A stretch of 64,000 bases of DNA from Cellulosilyticum sp. I15G10I2 (GTDB lineage Bacteria; Bacillota; Clostridia; Lachnospirales; Cellulosilyticaceae): contig NZ_FMMP01000006.1 of the NCBI RefSeq assembly GCF_900095725.1, positions 496,001 to 560,000 of the forward strand. The letters run 5' to 3'. The notes under the pieces were generated by a model. The model was not told the origin of the DNA. It did no database searches and saw nothing but the letters and a program-made list of their open reading frames with translations. Below, piece after piece: positions 51,468-60,033 of the stretch. Made by a program: the position numbers and the translations under genes. The stretch's first letter is position 1; each line of letters opens with the position of its first letter.

Positions 51468-52214
51468 ATGAGTATTTTATGGCTAATAATAAAAGTAACG
51501 CTACTCGTGCTGCTTGGGATATTTTTGGCGTTAGTTTTTATTTTGCTTGTGGTATTAACAGCACCTATCAAATATGATTGTATCTTTGAAAAATATGAAG
51601 AGGCATACTTTCGTTTAAGTTTAAGTTTTTTAAGTTTTATAAAAGCCAAAGTGATATTTGAAAATGGTAAGCAGGATAGTGTTGTTAAAGTATTTGGCAA
51701 GGTTGTATACCGGCATTATACTGATGATGTTGAGGAGGTTACCAAAGAAGCAGTTGAGAATACAACACATAATGCGAAAGTCATGTCTAAGAAAGTTGTT
51801 GAGAAGGAAAGTCGCAAAAGAGGAGAAAGTAAATCAGATACAGTTAAGTGGCAAGTTGTCAAAGATTTGCTTTTGGACGAGCGTTTTTTTGCTTTACTAA
51901 AAGATATTTTAGTTGCTGTTAAAAGAGTGCTTAAGTGGCTTAAACCTTCTAAGCTAAATTTTGAACTTGTTATTGGCAAAGAGGATCCGGCGGATACTGG
52001 AGAATTAATTGCACAGTTAACGCTGTTATATCCTTGGTATTACAAATATGGCATTGTTGAAGGCAGTTATGATAAAGAAGGATTATGGGGGAATATTTAT
52101 GCTAAGGGCAGACTTTATTTAATGACTTTAGTAAAGATATTCATACTGTTTATAATGAATAAAGAAACAAGGGAGTATATAAACTTATTACTAAGAACAA
52201 GAAAGGGAGCTTAA
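51468..52214 (+). CDS. DUF2953 domain protein (YtfI-like)
   Basis: 248 residues from ATG 51468 (GGTGAGG upstream); a longer TTG frame is less likely. One strong N-terminal membrane helix (about 3-30), a linker, a charged segment (about 80-125) and the DUF2953 core ending in LIAQLTLLYPWYYKYGIVEG and DKEGLWGNIYAKGRLYL. In Bacillus the homologue YtfI is encoded next to ytfJ (gerW) and is expressed in sporulation. The same pair is here, one base apart, which supports the assignment. Confidence 0.88.
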   Translation: MSILWLIIKVTLLVLLGIFLALVFILLVVLTAPIKYDCIFEKYEEAYFRLSLSFLSFIKAKVIFENGKQDSVVKVFGKVVYRHYTDDVEEVTKEAVENTTHNAKVMSKKVVEKESRKRGESKSDTVKWQVVKDLLLDERFFALLKDILVAVKRVLKWLKPSKLNFELVIGKEDPADTGELIAQLTLLYPWYYKYGIVEGSYDKEGLWGNIYAKGRLYLMTLVKIFILFIMNKETREYINLLLRTRKGA

Positions 52215-52215
52215 A

Positions 52216-52674
52216 ATGCAGGAAAAACTTAATCAAGATTTAAGCGGATTAATAGGAAAATTAGAAGGATTTATTACAACTAAAACAGTAGTGGGAGAAC
52301 CTATTCATATTGACAATACTATTTTGGTACCACTGGTTGATGTGAGTTTCGGTGTTGCAGCAGGTTCAACTGCAAGTTCAAAGTTTAGTGAAAGAAACAA
52401 AGAAAAGGAAAGACACGTTGATGGAGGAACAGATGCGGGAGCAGGTGGTCTCGGCGCTAAAATTAGTCCAAGTGCCATGCTTGTTATCCAAAATGGAACC
52501 ACTCAGCTTATAAGTATTAAGAGTCAAGATAGTGTGACAAAACTTATTGATATGATTCCTGGACTTATTTCAAAAGTACCGGATTTTATGGCAAAGTTTT
52601 CAAATGATGCCACTCATTCAAAAGAAACAAATAAAAAAGACTCAGAAGATGAGTATCATAAAATGCAAGAATAA
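52216..52674 (+). CDS. gerW: Spore protein GerW/YtfJ
   Basis: 152 residues. GerW family hallmarks: VGEPIHIDNTILVPLVDVSF (about 26-45), GVAAGSTASSKF, GTDAGAGGLGAKISPSAMLV (about 75-94), then VTKLIDMIPGLISKVPDFM. The glycine-rich central part is diagnostic. GerW is made in the forespore under sigma-G in Bacillus and helps germinant response. The C-terminal tail is charged. GAAAGGGAG precedes the start. Confidence 0.93.
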   Translation: MQEKLNQDLSGLIGKLEGFITTKTVVGEPIHIDNTILVPLVDVSFGVAAGSTASSKFSERNKEKERHVDGGTDAGAGGLGAKISPSAMLVIQNGTTQLISIKSQDSVTKLIDMIPGLISKVPDFMAKFSNDATHSKETNKKDSEDEYHKMQE

Positions 52675-52732
52675 TGATGACAAAGGAGCAACTAAAATGC
52701 AATTAGATTTTAGTTGCTCCTTTGTCATCATT
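52673..52732. terminator. 26-bp perfect hairpin between converging genes
   Basis: 52673-52698 and 52707-52732 are exact inverted copies around GCAATTAG. It overlaps the gerW stop region and lies at the convergent end of the minus-strand gene at 52770, so a bidirectional terminator is likely. The T tracts are weak on both sides. Confidence 0.6.
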
Positions 52733-52769
52733 ATTGTAAAATCAGTAAAAAAATCTAGTGGTGGATATT

Positions 52770-52979
52770 TTATCGACTATCATATTTTTCAAGGACTTCT
52801 TTTAATTTCTGCGCTTGAAAACCTGATTCTTCTGCAAACTCTTTAAACATGTTTTTAACTTCCACGGCGTATGAATCATTTGACTCATCTAGTCGTTTAG
52901 AAAATGATTCGTAATCACGTACATTTTCTTGAGCGTCCAGCATTTTTTTTAGCACGGTATCTCTAGTATTTAAATGCAT
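52770..52979 (-). CDS. Small helical hypothetical protein
   Basis: 69 residues, minus strand, with a strong AGGAGG ribosome site just upstream. No cysteines; charged heptad-like helices (TVLKKMLDAQENVRDYESFS, VKNMFKEFAEESGFQAQKL) predict a two-helix coiled-coil hairpin. It vaguely resembles small DUF1657-like Firmicute proteins, but I cannot assign it. It faces gerW tail to tail. Confidence 0.75.
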   Translation of the reverse strand: MHLNTRDTVLKKMLDAQENVRDYESFSKRLDESNDSYAVEVKNMFKEFAEESGFQAQKLKEVLEKYDSR

Positions 52980-53072
52980 CTTTATTCCTCCTTTTTAATT
53001 TCTAGTTTTATTTTTCCTTACAGAAGGTTGTTTTATGCAATAAATTTTTGCAATTTAAGAAAGATAACATAA

Positions 53073-53104
53073 AAGCACCTCTAAAGTATCATTTTGAGGT
53101 GCTT
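53073..53104 (-). terminator. Terminator of ychF
   Basis: AAGCACCTC and GAGGTGCTT pair (extendable by AAA/TTT); on the minus strand the stem is followed by TTT. It stands 16 bases past the ychF stop. Confidence 0.75.
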
Positions 53105-53119
53105 AAGGGGAATAATCTA

Positions 53120-54214
53120 TTATACGTTAAATCTAAATAAAATAATATCACCATCTTGAACAACATACTCTTTGCCTTCTAGACGAACGAGTCCTTTTTC
53201 TTTTGCAGCTGTGTAAGAACCAGAGTTGACTAAGTCATGGAAATTAACAATTTCAGCGCGGATAAATCCTCTTTCAAAATCTGAATGGATCTTACCAGCT
53301 GCTCCAGGTGCTTTTGTCCCCACAGTAATAGTCCATGCACGTACTTCCTGAGGACCAGCAGTAAGATAGCTTATTAATCCCAGTAGCTTATAACTTGCAG
53401 CAATAAGTCTGTCAAAGCCTGTAGAAGTAATATTTAGGTCTTGTAAGAAAAGTTCTTTTTCATCATCGGGCAAATCTGAAAGTTCTTGCTCAATTTGAGC
53501 GCAAACTACAAAAACTTCAGATCCTTCAGTAGCAGCAAAAGTGCGGACTTGTTTAACATAATCATTTTCTATTTGTCCAATTAGATCATCTTCTGAGATA
53601 TTTGCAGCATATAACACGGGTTTTGATGTAATAAGGCCTAGGGATTTAATAAATGCATCAGTATCTGCATCTTCCCCCAGTAATGTTCTTACAGACTTAC
53701 CTTCTTCTAATGTCTTATACACCTTTTGGAGTATTTCAAGTTCTTGCGCTAAAGATTTATCAGATTTTGCTGTTTTATTTGTTTTTGAAATTCTTCTCTC
53801 CAGAACATCCATATCTGCAAATGCAAGTTCTAAGTTAATTGTTTCGATATCTCGAATAGGATTAACGGTTTTATCTACATGAACGATATTTTCATTTTCA
53901 AAACATCTGACAACTTGTACAATAGCATCTACTTCTCTTATATGAGATAAAAATTGATTACCTAGTCCCTCACCCTTACTTGCACCTTTAATTAAACCTG
54001 CTATATCAACAAATTCAACAATAGCTGGAACGATTTTTTGTGACTGATACATCTCATTAAGAACATTTAATCTTTCATCCGGCACTGCAACTACTCCTAC
54101 ATTTGGCTCTATTGTACAGAATGGATAGTTTGCAGACTCTGCACCTGCTTTTGTTAACGCATTAAATAAAGTACTTTTTCCTACATTAGGGAGCCCAACG
54201 ATTCCAAGTTTCAT
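53120..54214 (-). CDS. ychF: Ribosome-associated P-loop ATPase YchF
   Basis: 364 residues from ATG 54214, 9 nt after the GGAAGG site; another ATG three codons upstream abuts that site. G1 GLPNVGKSTLFNAL (5-18), switch/G3 DIAGLIKGASKGEGLGNQFL (about 67-86), NKTAKSD region in place of a normal G4, and the C-terminal TGS-like domain (FHDLVNSGSYTAAKEKG, YVVQDGDIILFRFNV). YchF/OLA1 prefers ATP, binds ribosomes and is redox-linked. Encoded singly on the minus strand. Confidence 0.95.
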   Translation of the reverse strand: MKLGIVGLPNVGKSTLFNALTKAGAESANYPFCTIEPNVGVVAVPDERLNVLNEMYQSQKIVPAIVEFVDIAGLIKGASKGEGLGNQFLSHIREVDAIVQVVRCFENENIVHVDKTVNPIRDIETINLELAFADMDVLERRISKTNKTAKSDKSLAQELEILQKVYKTLEEGKSVRTLLGEDADTDAFIKSLGLITSKPVLYAANISEDDLIGQIENDYVKQVRTFAATEGSEVFVVCAQIEQELSDLPDDEKELFLQDLNITSTGFDRLIAASYKLLGLISYLTAGPQEVRAWTITVGTKAPGAAGKIHSDFERGFIRAEIVNFHDLVNSGSYTAAKEKGLVRLEGKEYVVQDGDIILFRFNV

Positions 54215-54342
54215 ATAATTCATCCTTCCTTAAAGCAAATAAACATTTATATGCTGATCATTACATCTTAGAGCATAATGTTTAAATGATAGCATTATCC
54301 TATTTTCTGCATATACATATGATATATTATTACATTCTATAT

Positions 54343-54400
54343 ATTATCGCATAATAAATAAAACTGCAATAAAATGCAGTTTTATTTATTATGCGATAAT
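54343..54400. terminator. 26-bp perfect hairpin after the small membrane protein gene
   Basis: 54343-54368 and 54375-54400 are exact inverted copies around ATAAAA. The right half overlaps the end of the gene at 54382 (minus strand), for which it is a plausible terminator; on that strand the stem contains a TTTTATTTATTAT arm. Confidence 0.6.
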
Positions 54401-54549
54401 ACACATCCTATTATAATACCAAAAATCCATATAATTAAAGCTAAAGATGATAAGAGTAATAAATTACTTTCATTAATAGATAGTATTGGTTTCTCAGAAT
54501 CATTTTTATTGCGGGATACAACACGATAGTGCCTTGCTTTAGATACCAT
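54382..54549 (-). CDS. Small single-pass membrane protein
   Basis: 55 residues from ATG 54549, supported by AGGAGG with 7-nt spacing; the longer upstream frame is not needed. Basic N-terminal half (VSKARHYRVVSRNKND) and one C-terminal membrane helix (LLLLSSLALIIWIFGIIIGC, about 30-49). Not recognised. It lies between ychF and lgt without an obvious partner. Confidence 0.6.
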   Translation of the reverse strand: MVSKARHYRVVSRNKNDSEKPILSINESNLLLLSSLALIIWIFGIIIGCVLSHNK

Positions 54550-54630
54550 AATATAACCTCCTAATATATGAAATACTACATGCTTATTATAGATAAAAGA
54601 GAACATATTTATTCTCCATTAACTGAGACA

Positions 54631-54659
54631 TTTACATTAGTCTGTAAATACTCTATAAT
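54631..54659 (+). promoter_or_regulatory. Promoter of lgt
   Basis: TTTACA (54631-54636), 17-bp spacer, TATAAT (54654-54659), 24 bases before the start. Confidence 0.7.
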
Positions 54660-54683
54660 ATGAGGATGAAAAGGAGGAATGTT

Positions 54684-55535
54684 ATGCCAAATATATATTT
54701 TCCACATCTAAATCTTCAGTTTAATATTAATTCTGCTGCATTTGAAATCTTTGGTGTATCTATTTATTGGTACGGACTCATTATAACAACAGGTATTTTG
54801 TTAGGCACAGTGTTAGCAAGTTATATAGCACGCCAAGAAGGCCTAGACTCAGAAATCATGATTGATTTTATTCTATATAACATTATTTTTGCACTTATTG
54901 GTGCACGCATCTATTATGTTATTTTTAACTTTAGTTATTATAAGGATAATTTATTACAGATATTTAATATTAGGCAAGGTGGTTTGGCCATCTATGGTGG
55001 GGTTATCGTATCTGTTATTGTTGCTATTATCTATACAAAGAAAAAGAATATTAAATTTTGGTTATTTGCTGATTGTGCCACATATGGTCTAGTATTAGGA
55101 CAAGCTATTGGAAGATATGGCAATTTTGCAAACAAAGAAGCTTTCGGAGATTATACAAATAGTTTATTCGCAATGAGAATATTGAAAACTGAAGCAAAGC
55201 TTCCTTTTTCAGAAAACATACTAAATAATTTACAAGTAGCTTTTGGAGAGCAATATATACAAGTACACCCTACTTTTTTTTATGAGTCATGTTGGAATAT
55301 AGGACTTCTGATCTTGCTGCTTATTTACAGAAGATATAGAAAGGCATATGGAGAGATATTTTTATTATATTTAATAGGTTATGGAATAGGGCGGTTTTGG
55401 ATAGAAGGATTAAGGACAGATCAGCTTCTGCTTGGAAATACACAAATAGCAATCTCACAAGTTGTTGCCATTTTATCCATAATTATGGGAATAATTGGTA
55501 TAAAAATGTGTCGAAACTATTCCAATAAGTCATAA
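54684..55535 (+). CDS. lgt: Prolipoprotein diacylglyceryl transferase
   Basis: 283 residues from ATG 54684 (AGGAGG at 54672-54677, 6-nt spacing; an in-frame upstream start lies over the ribosome site). Seven membrane helices. Signature residues: YWYGLIITTGILLG (about 22), RIYYVIF (near 75), RQGGLAIYGGVIVSVIVA (about 98), and GQAIGRYGNFANKEAFGDYT (about 136-155, essential Arg and Gly). The C-terminal GIGRFWIEGLRTDQL (about 243) is conserved. It attaches diacylglycerol to lipobox cysteines of secreted lipoproteins in the membrane. Confidence 0.96.
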   Translation: MPNIYFPHLNLQFNINSAAFEIFGVSIYWYGLIITTGILLGTVLASYIARQEGLDSEIMIDFILYNIIFALIGARIYYVIFNFSYYKDNLLQIFNIRQGGLAIYGGVIVSVIVAIIYTKKKNIKFWLFADCATYGLVLGQAIGRYGNFANKEAFGDYTNSLFAMRILKTEAKLPFSENILNNLQVAFGEQYIQVHPTFFYESCWNIGLLILLLIYRRYRKAYGEIFLLYLIGYGIGRFWIEGLRTDQLLLGNTQIAISQVVAILSIIMGIIGIKMCRNYSNKS

Positions 55536-55647
55536 ATTATCCAAAAAATAAGAATAATTGTTGATTTCTTCCATATAAGATATTATAATAGGAAATATAT
55601 AAATTATTTTCTTTGTTTTTTTGTTTTATTTTTAAGGGGGATTTGAT

Positions 55648-55809
55648 ATGAAAGAAATGAAAAAGAATATCTTATTTATGCAGGAAAATTTAAACAGACT
55701 TTTGGGCTCAACTGGCACATCAAGGTATAACACTAAACCACTCTATACACTTAGCTTAAAACTAGATAAAGAAATTGTTAAGTATTATAGAAGTCTTAAT
55801 AATAATTAA
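55648..55809 (+). CDS. Spo0E-like sporulation phosphatase, short
   Basis: 53 residues, from ATG 55648 with GGGGG about 8 nt upstream. The C-terminal half carries the Spo0E signature SLKLDKEIVKYYRS (about 36-49), matching the family's S-x-x-L-D-x-x-I-x-x-Y spacing, preceded by a helix (FMQENLNRLLGS). Spo0E-type proteins dephosphorylate Spo0A~P and delay sporulation. The second position after SxxLD is usually 'xLI'; here it is 'KEI', so phosphatase activity needs proof. It is followed by a terminator and stands alone ahead of the dcw cluster. Confidence 0.75.
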   Translation: MKEMKKNILFMQENLNRLLGSTGTSRYNTKPLYTLSLKLDKEIVKYYRSLNNN

Positions 55810-55822
55810 TTTTAGCAGAATT

Positions 55823-55858
55823 AAGGACTAGCCTCATGAATAGGTTAGTTCTTTTTTT
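55823..55858 (+). terminator. Terminator after the Spo0E-like gene
   Basis: AAGGACTAGCC pairs with GGTTAGTTCTT (two G-T pairs) around TCATGAATA, followed by a run of seven T. Confidence 0.85.
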
Positions 55859-55935
55859 GTTCTCAAATAAAGAAATTTATATTTATTCAAATTTAACTTG
55901 AATTTTATGCTAGAAAGGCATAAAATAAAAGAAAA

Positions 55936-55970
55936 TGGTGAGAAGTGGGTAGAAGTGGAGTGAAGTGGTA
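55936..55970 (+). promoter_or_regulatory. MraZ operator: four TGGNN repeats at 10-bp period
   Basis: TGGTG, TGGGT, TGGAG and TGGTA start at 55936, 55946, 55956 and 55966, separated by AGAAG, AGAAG and TGAAG. MraZ from E. coli and mollicutes binds such TGGGN-type direct repeats with 5-nt spacers in front of its own gene. The array ends two bases before the mraZ start, overlapping its ribosome site, so autoregulation of the dcw cluster is the natural reading. Confidence 0.8.
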
Positions 55971-55971
55971 A

Positions 55972-56400
55972 GTGTTTATTGGAGAATATAAACATAGTTT
56001 AGATGAAAAAGGAAGAGTTATTGTACCTGCTAAATACAGAGAAAAGTTAGGAGATAATTTTATCCTAACAAAAGGATTAGATGGATGTTTATTTATCTAT
56101 CCTTTGTCTGAATGGATGCTCTTTGAACAAAAACTTAAACAACTTCCACTTACTAATACGCAAGCAAGAAAGTTTGTCCGCTTCTTTTTATCAGGAGCAA
56201 TAGAATGTAATTCAGATAAACAAGGAAGAATACTTATTCCTAATAATTTAAGGGTATATTCTGAGATTGAAAAAGACATAGTATTTATAGGTATGAGTAC
56301 CCGTATTGAAATATGGTCGATTGATAAATGGGATAATTATAATGAAGAGGAATTTAATGCTGAGACCATTGCGGAGCAAATGGAAGAATTGGGAATATAA
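55972..56400 (+). CDS. mraZ: Transcriptional regulator MraZ
   Basis: 142 residues from GTG 55972. Two SpoVT/AbrB-like repeats: [20 protein letters not shown] (2-21) with [20 protein letters not shown], and [17 protein letters not shown] (about 80-96) with [14 protein letters not shown]. MraZ forms ring-shaped oligomers, binds TGGGN direct repeats and controls its own dcw operon; four such repeats lie immediately upstream. It is the first gene of mraZ-rsmH-ftsL-PBP-PBP-murE-murF. Confidence 0.95.
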   Translation: MFIGEYKHSLDEKGRVIVPAKYREKLGDNFILTKGLDGCLFIYPLSEWMLFEQKLKQLPLTNTQARKFVRFFLSGAIECNSDKQGRILIPNNLRVYSEIEKDIVFIGMSTRIEIWSIDKWDNYNEEEFNAETIAEQMEELGI

Positions 56401-56411
56401 AGGGGATTAAT

Positions 56412-57350
56412 ATGAAATTTGAGCATATATCTGTATTACGCGATGAATGTATATCAGGATTAGCAATTAAATCTAATGGTATTTATGTGGATGGTACATT
56501 AGGAGGGGCTGGACATGCGCTTGAGATTTGCAAGCACCTTTCTAAAGATGGACATTTTATAGGTATTGATCAGGATAAAAATGCTTTGGCTGTTTCACAA
56601 GAGAGGTTAAAAGATGTAAATCCTAAAGTTTCTATTGTAAATAGTAATTTTGAAGCATTAAGTACTATTTTAGATAATTTGGAAGTTCAGAGTATAGATG
56701 GTATGCTAATAGACTTAGGTGTTTCCTCTCATCAATTAGATGAACCGCTAAGAGGATTTTCTTATATGCATGACGCGCCATTAGATATGAGAATGAATCA
56801 AGAGGATACGTATACAGCTTATAACGTTGTTAATGAACTATCAGAAGATGAGTTATTTAGAATTATCAAAGAATATGGTGAAGAGAAGTGGGCAAAGCGC
56901 ATTGCAAGCTTTATTATCCAGCATAGAGAGAACATAGGTTCTGTTCATACAACTTACGAATTAGTTGATATTATAAAAAAAGCTATACCCCACGGCGCAA
57001 GAAAAGACGGCCCTCATCCGGCTAAACGTACTTTTCAAGCGATTAGAATTGCTGTCAATAGAGAATTAGAAATTATTGAACCAACTTTATTGCATATTGT
57101 AGAAAAACTTAAGTCAGGTGGACGATTATGTGTTATTACTTTTCATTCTTTAGAAGATAGAATAGTTAAACATGTATTCAAAAAGCTTGAAGACCCATGC
57201 ACTTGTTTGAAGAACTTTCCTATCTGTATATGTGGACAAACTCAGCAAGTAAAACTTATTACTAAAAAACCTATTTTACCATCTGATGAAGAGGTTGAAA
57301 GAAATCCACGTTCAAGAAGCGCTAAACTAAGGATCATTGAGAAACTATAA
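56412..57350 (+). CDS. rsmH: 16S rRNA (cytosine(1402)-N4)-methyltransferase
   Basis: 312 residues. SAM-binding core: [18 protein letters not shown] (about 23-40), [11 protein letters not shown] (about 49), [20 protein letters not shown] (about 97-116) and LDMRMNQ. The C-terminal [18 protein letters not shown] (about 201) and [15 protein letters not shown] complete the family signature. It methylates N4 of C1402 in the ribosomal P site. Start 11 nt after mraZ, with AAAGGGG. Confidence 0.97.
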   Translation: MKFEHISVLRDECISGLAIKSNGIYVDGTLGGAGHALEICKHLSKDGHFIGIDQDKNALAVSQERLKDVNPKVSIVNSNFEALSTILDNLEVQSIDGMLIDLGVSSHQLDEPLRGFSYMHDAPLDMRMNQEDTYTAYNVVNELSEDELFRIIKEYGEEKWAKRIASFIIQHRENIGSVHTTYELVDIIKKAIPHGARKDGPHPAKRTFQAIRIAVNRELEIIEPTLLHIVEKLKSGGRLCVITFHSLEDRIVKHVFKKLEDPCTCLKNFPICICGQTQQVKLITKKPILPSDEEVERNPRSRSAKLRIIEKL

Positions 57351-57366
57351 TAGGAGGGAATAGCTA

Positions 57367-57795
57367 ATGGCACTAAGTACACAAACAAGATATACCTATC
57401 AATATGGCAGTGAAGCTGAAAATTATTATCAACCCCTACCAAGGCCTCATGTTGAACCGGAATACAGACCGGCTGTAGAGCCTCAAAAAAAGATAGATGT
57501 CGTTTTTGGACTTAAATTAAGCTTATGCGGGATGACCGTATTTGTGTGTGCTTTTGTATACATTCATATGTATTCTACGCTTATTACTAGACAAGGACAG
57601 TTGCAAACTGTTAAAAATGAGATAAGAGCGCTAAGAAGTACAATCAGTTTGACTGAGTCTCAAATATCTGAAAAGCTTAACTTAGATTATATTAAATACA
57701 GAGCCTCAAGAGAACTCGGTATGAGTGAACCATTACCACATCAAATTGTATATATACAACTGCCTAAACAAAGTCATACTATATATGATAAATAA
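57367..57795 (+). CDS. ftsL: FtsL-like cell division protein
   Basis: 142 residues. A proline-rich cytosolic N-terminus (about 1-45), one membrane helix (about 49-69: KLSLCGMTVFVCAFVYIHMY) and an extracellular coiled coil (LQTVKNEIRALRSTISLTES, about 78-97), ending in ASRELGMSEP. Sequence similarity within FtsL is low, so the call relies on this topology and its place between rsmH and the PBP gene. FtsL pairs with DivIC/FtsB to activate septal wall synthesis. Confidence 0.85.
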   Translation: MALSTQTRYTYQYGSEAENYYQPLPRPHVEPEYRPAVEPQKKIDVVFGLKLSLCGMTVFVCAFVYIHMYSTLITRQGQLQTVKNEIRALRSTISLTESQISEKLNLDYIKYRASRELGMSEPLPHQIVYIQLPKQSHTIYDK

Positions 57796-57809
57796 AGTGG
57801 GGAAAGTAT

Positions 57810-59966
57810 ATGAGAGATCAAATTAGAAATCAGAAAAATAATTTAATACTGTCTAGAAAACGCCTTAATAGGCGTATATTTTTTATAGGGTTATTTTTTA
57901 TAAGTGCTATGGGCTATATGGGATATCAAGTAACAGCTATTAAAATATATAATGGCAAAGATTATCAAAAGCAAGTGTTGAATAGGATGATGAGTAAAGA
58001 TGGACAAATTAATCCTCAAAGAGGAGCGATAGTTGATAGAAATAATAAAACTATTGCTGCTAGTGTATTATCCTATCATGTTATTTTAGATCCTAAAATG
58101 GTACTAGAATTACAAGAAAGTCAACAAGAAAGTATTTATCAAACACTTTCAGAGGTTGCAAAGAGGTCAAAAGAAGAGATAAAAAAGTTTGTTGAAGCAA
58201 GTCCTAGATCAAGATATAGCATTTTGGTTAAAAATATCGACGCCGATATTATTGAACCCTTAAAACAAAAATCTTTGAAAGGTGTTTGGTTTGAAGAGAG
58301 TTTTACAAGAAAATATCCAAAAGGAGAATTTGCGTCACAACTTATTGGGTTTTACAATAAAAATGGTGAAGGACAGTATGGTATTGAGCAACAGTATAAT
58401 GATTATATAGTAGGTAAGGCAGGAAGAATTTTTTCGCAGTTGCAAGATGAACAAATTATTACAACTGAAATTAAACCTGCTGAAAATGGTGCTACAGTTG
58501 TTTTAACAATTGATGAAGTTATTCAGCAATATGTAGAAAATACTATGAATAAATACATAAAAGAATTTAATCCAATAAATGCTGCGGCTATTATTATGAA
58601 TCCTAATACTGGAGAGATTTATAGTATGTTTTCTTATCCAAGTTTTAATCCAAGTCATTATAATGTTTTAGAAGAGCAGTTGGGAAAGGAAATCTGGGAA
58701 TCACTAACAGACAGCCAAAAAGCGGAACGCTTAAATAGTGCATGGAGAAATTATACGATACAAAATAGTTATGAACCAGGCTCAACTTTTAAGCCCTTAC
58801 TTGTAGCTGCTGCTTTAGATGAAAGTATTATGAACCCTGAGCAAAAATATATATGTAATGGCACTAAAGTAGTCGTACAGGGAGTAGCCCCTATTAGATG
58901 CTGGAAAAGAGAGGGGCATGGGGAACAGACATTAGAACAAGCACTGGCCAACTCTTGTAACGTAGCAATGTTAGAAATTGTTGAGAAAATGAGCTCAGAG
59001 ACACTGTTGAAATATATGGAACGCTATGGGTTTGGTCAACCTACAGATATCGGACTGCCAGGAGAAGAAAAAGGACAGCTCCATCAGAAGCTAGGGCCTA
59101 TAGAAAGAGCCACTTATTCCATCGGTCAAACCTTTACCAGTACCCCTATGCAGCTTATTACCGCTTTTTCCTCTATTATTAATGGCGGATACTTATTACA
59201 GCCTTATGTTGTTTCACAAATTATAAGTGATAAAGATGAGATGCTTTACAAAGCAAAGCCAATAACAAAAAGGCAAGTCATTACACAGGAAACCTCTAGA
59301 CTTTTAGTTAACTATCTTAAAAAAGTTGTTGATGAAGGAACAGGCATTCATGCAAATATTAATGGCTATACTGTAGGAGGCAAGACGGGAACTGCACAAA
59401 AGAGACCCCTTGAAGATGAGAAGTATGTTTTGTCGTTTCTAGGCTATGCGCCTATTAATAATCCACAAGTTGTTGGCTTGATTGTATTTGATGAAATTCC
59501 AGAAGGGACAGGGGCACCTGCTAGGGCCTTTAAAGAAATGATGACTAATATCTTGCCTTATTTGGAGATTGATCTTGCAAATAGTAATCAGATAGGAGAT
59601 GCGCAGTTAAGTAAAATGCCACAGCTTACTAATACAGATATCTATAGGGCAAGTGAACTGCTCTCTCATGAGGGGTTAGCGTATGAAATTATAGGTGTAG
59701 GAAAAAAGATTACTTCACAGTATCCCAATGAAGGAACCTATTTACCTAAAAATTCTATAGTAAAGTTATATGTTCAAACTGAAACACCAGAAAGTATTAT
59801 GCAAATCCCAGATTTACAAGGGTTGACAGTAGAAGAAGCAAAACTTTTGGTGAAAGATACTTTTGTGATTAATCAAGATAGCAGGGGAGTTGTTGTTAAA
59901 CAATTTCCAAAGGCGGGACATAAAATTGAAAAAAACAGCCAGATAATTGTAATAACCTCAGAATAA
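57810..59966 (+). CDS. Class B penicillin-binding protein with two PASTA domains (FtsI/PBP2B-like)
   Basis: 718 residues. Membrane helix at about 23-42, dimerisation domain with INPQRGAIVDRNNKTIAA (about 67), transpeptidase domain with EPGSTFKP (SxxK near 325), NSCNVAM (SxN near 386) and GGKTGTAQK (near 526). Two C-terminal PASTA repeats: MPQLTNTDIYRASELL (about 607) and IPDLQGLTVEEAKLL (about 668). All catalytic motifs are canonical. Position and domains suit the division-specific PBP2B/FtsI; the next gene looks like the SpoVD counterpart. Confidence 0.92.
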   Translation: MRDQIRNQKNNLILSRKRLNRRIFFIGLFFISAMGYMGYQVTAIKIYNGKDYQKQVLNRMMSKDGQINPQRGAIVDRNNKTIAASVLSYHVILDPKMVLELQESQQESIYQTLSEVAKRSKEEIKKFVEASPRSRYSILVKNIDADIIEPLKQKSLKGVWFEESFTRKYPKGEFASQLIGFYNKNGEGQYGIEQQYNDYIVGKAGRIFSQLQDEQIITTEIKPAENGATVVLTIDEVIQQYVENTMNKYIKEFNPINAAAIIMNPNTGEIYSMFSYPSFNPSHYNVLEEQLGKEIWESLTDSQKAERLNSAWRNYTIQNSYEPGSTFKPLLVAAALDESIMNPEQKYICNGTKVVVQGVAPIRCWKREGHGEQTLEQALANSCNVAMLEIVEKMSSETLLKYMERYGFGQPTDIGLPGEEKGQLHQKLGPIERATYSIGQTFTSTPMQLITAFSSIINGGYLLQPYVVSQIISDKDEMLYKAKPITKRQVITQETSRLLVNYLKKVVDEGTGIHANINGYTVGGKTGTAQKRPLEDEKYVLSFLGYAPINNPQVVGLIVFDEIPEGTGAPARAFKEMMTNILPYLEIDLANSNQIGDAQLSKMPQLTNTDIYRASELLSHEGLAYEIIGVGKKITSQYPNEGTYLPKNSIVKLYVQTETPESIMQIPDLQGLTVEEAKLLVKDTFVINQDSRGVVVKQFPKAGHKIEKNSQIIVITSE

Positions 59967-60033
59967 TGTGAATAATGACTCCTTCTTTAAAATACAATTT
60001 AGGTAAGACAACTTTTAAAGGAGGAGATTTTAC

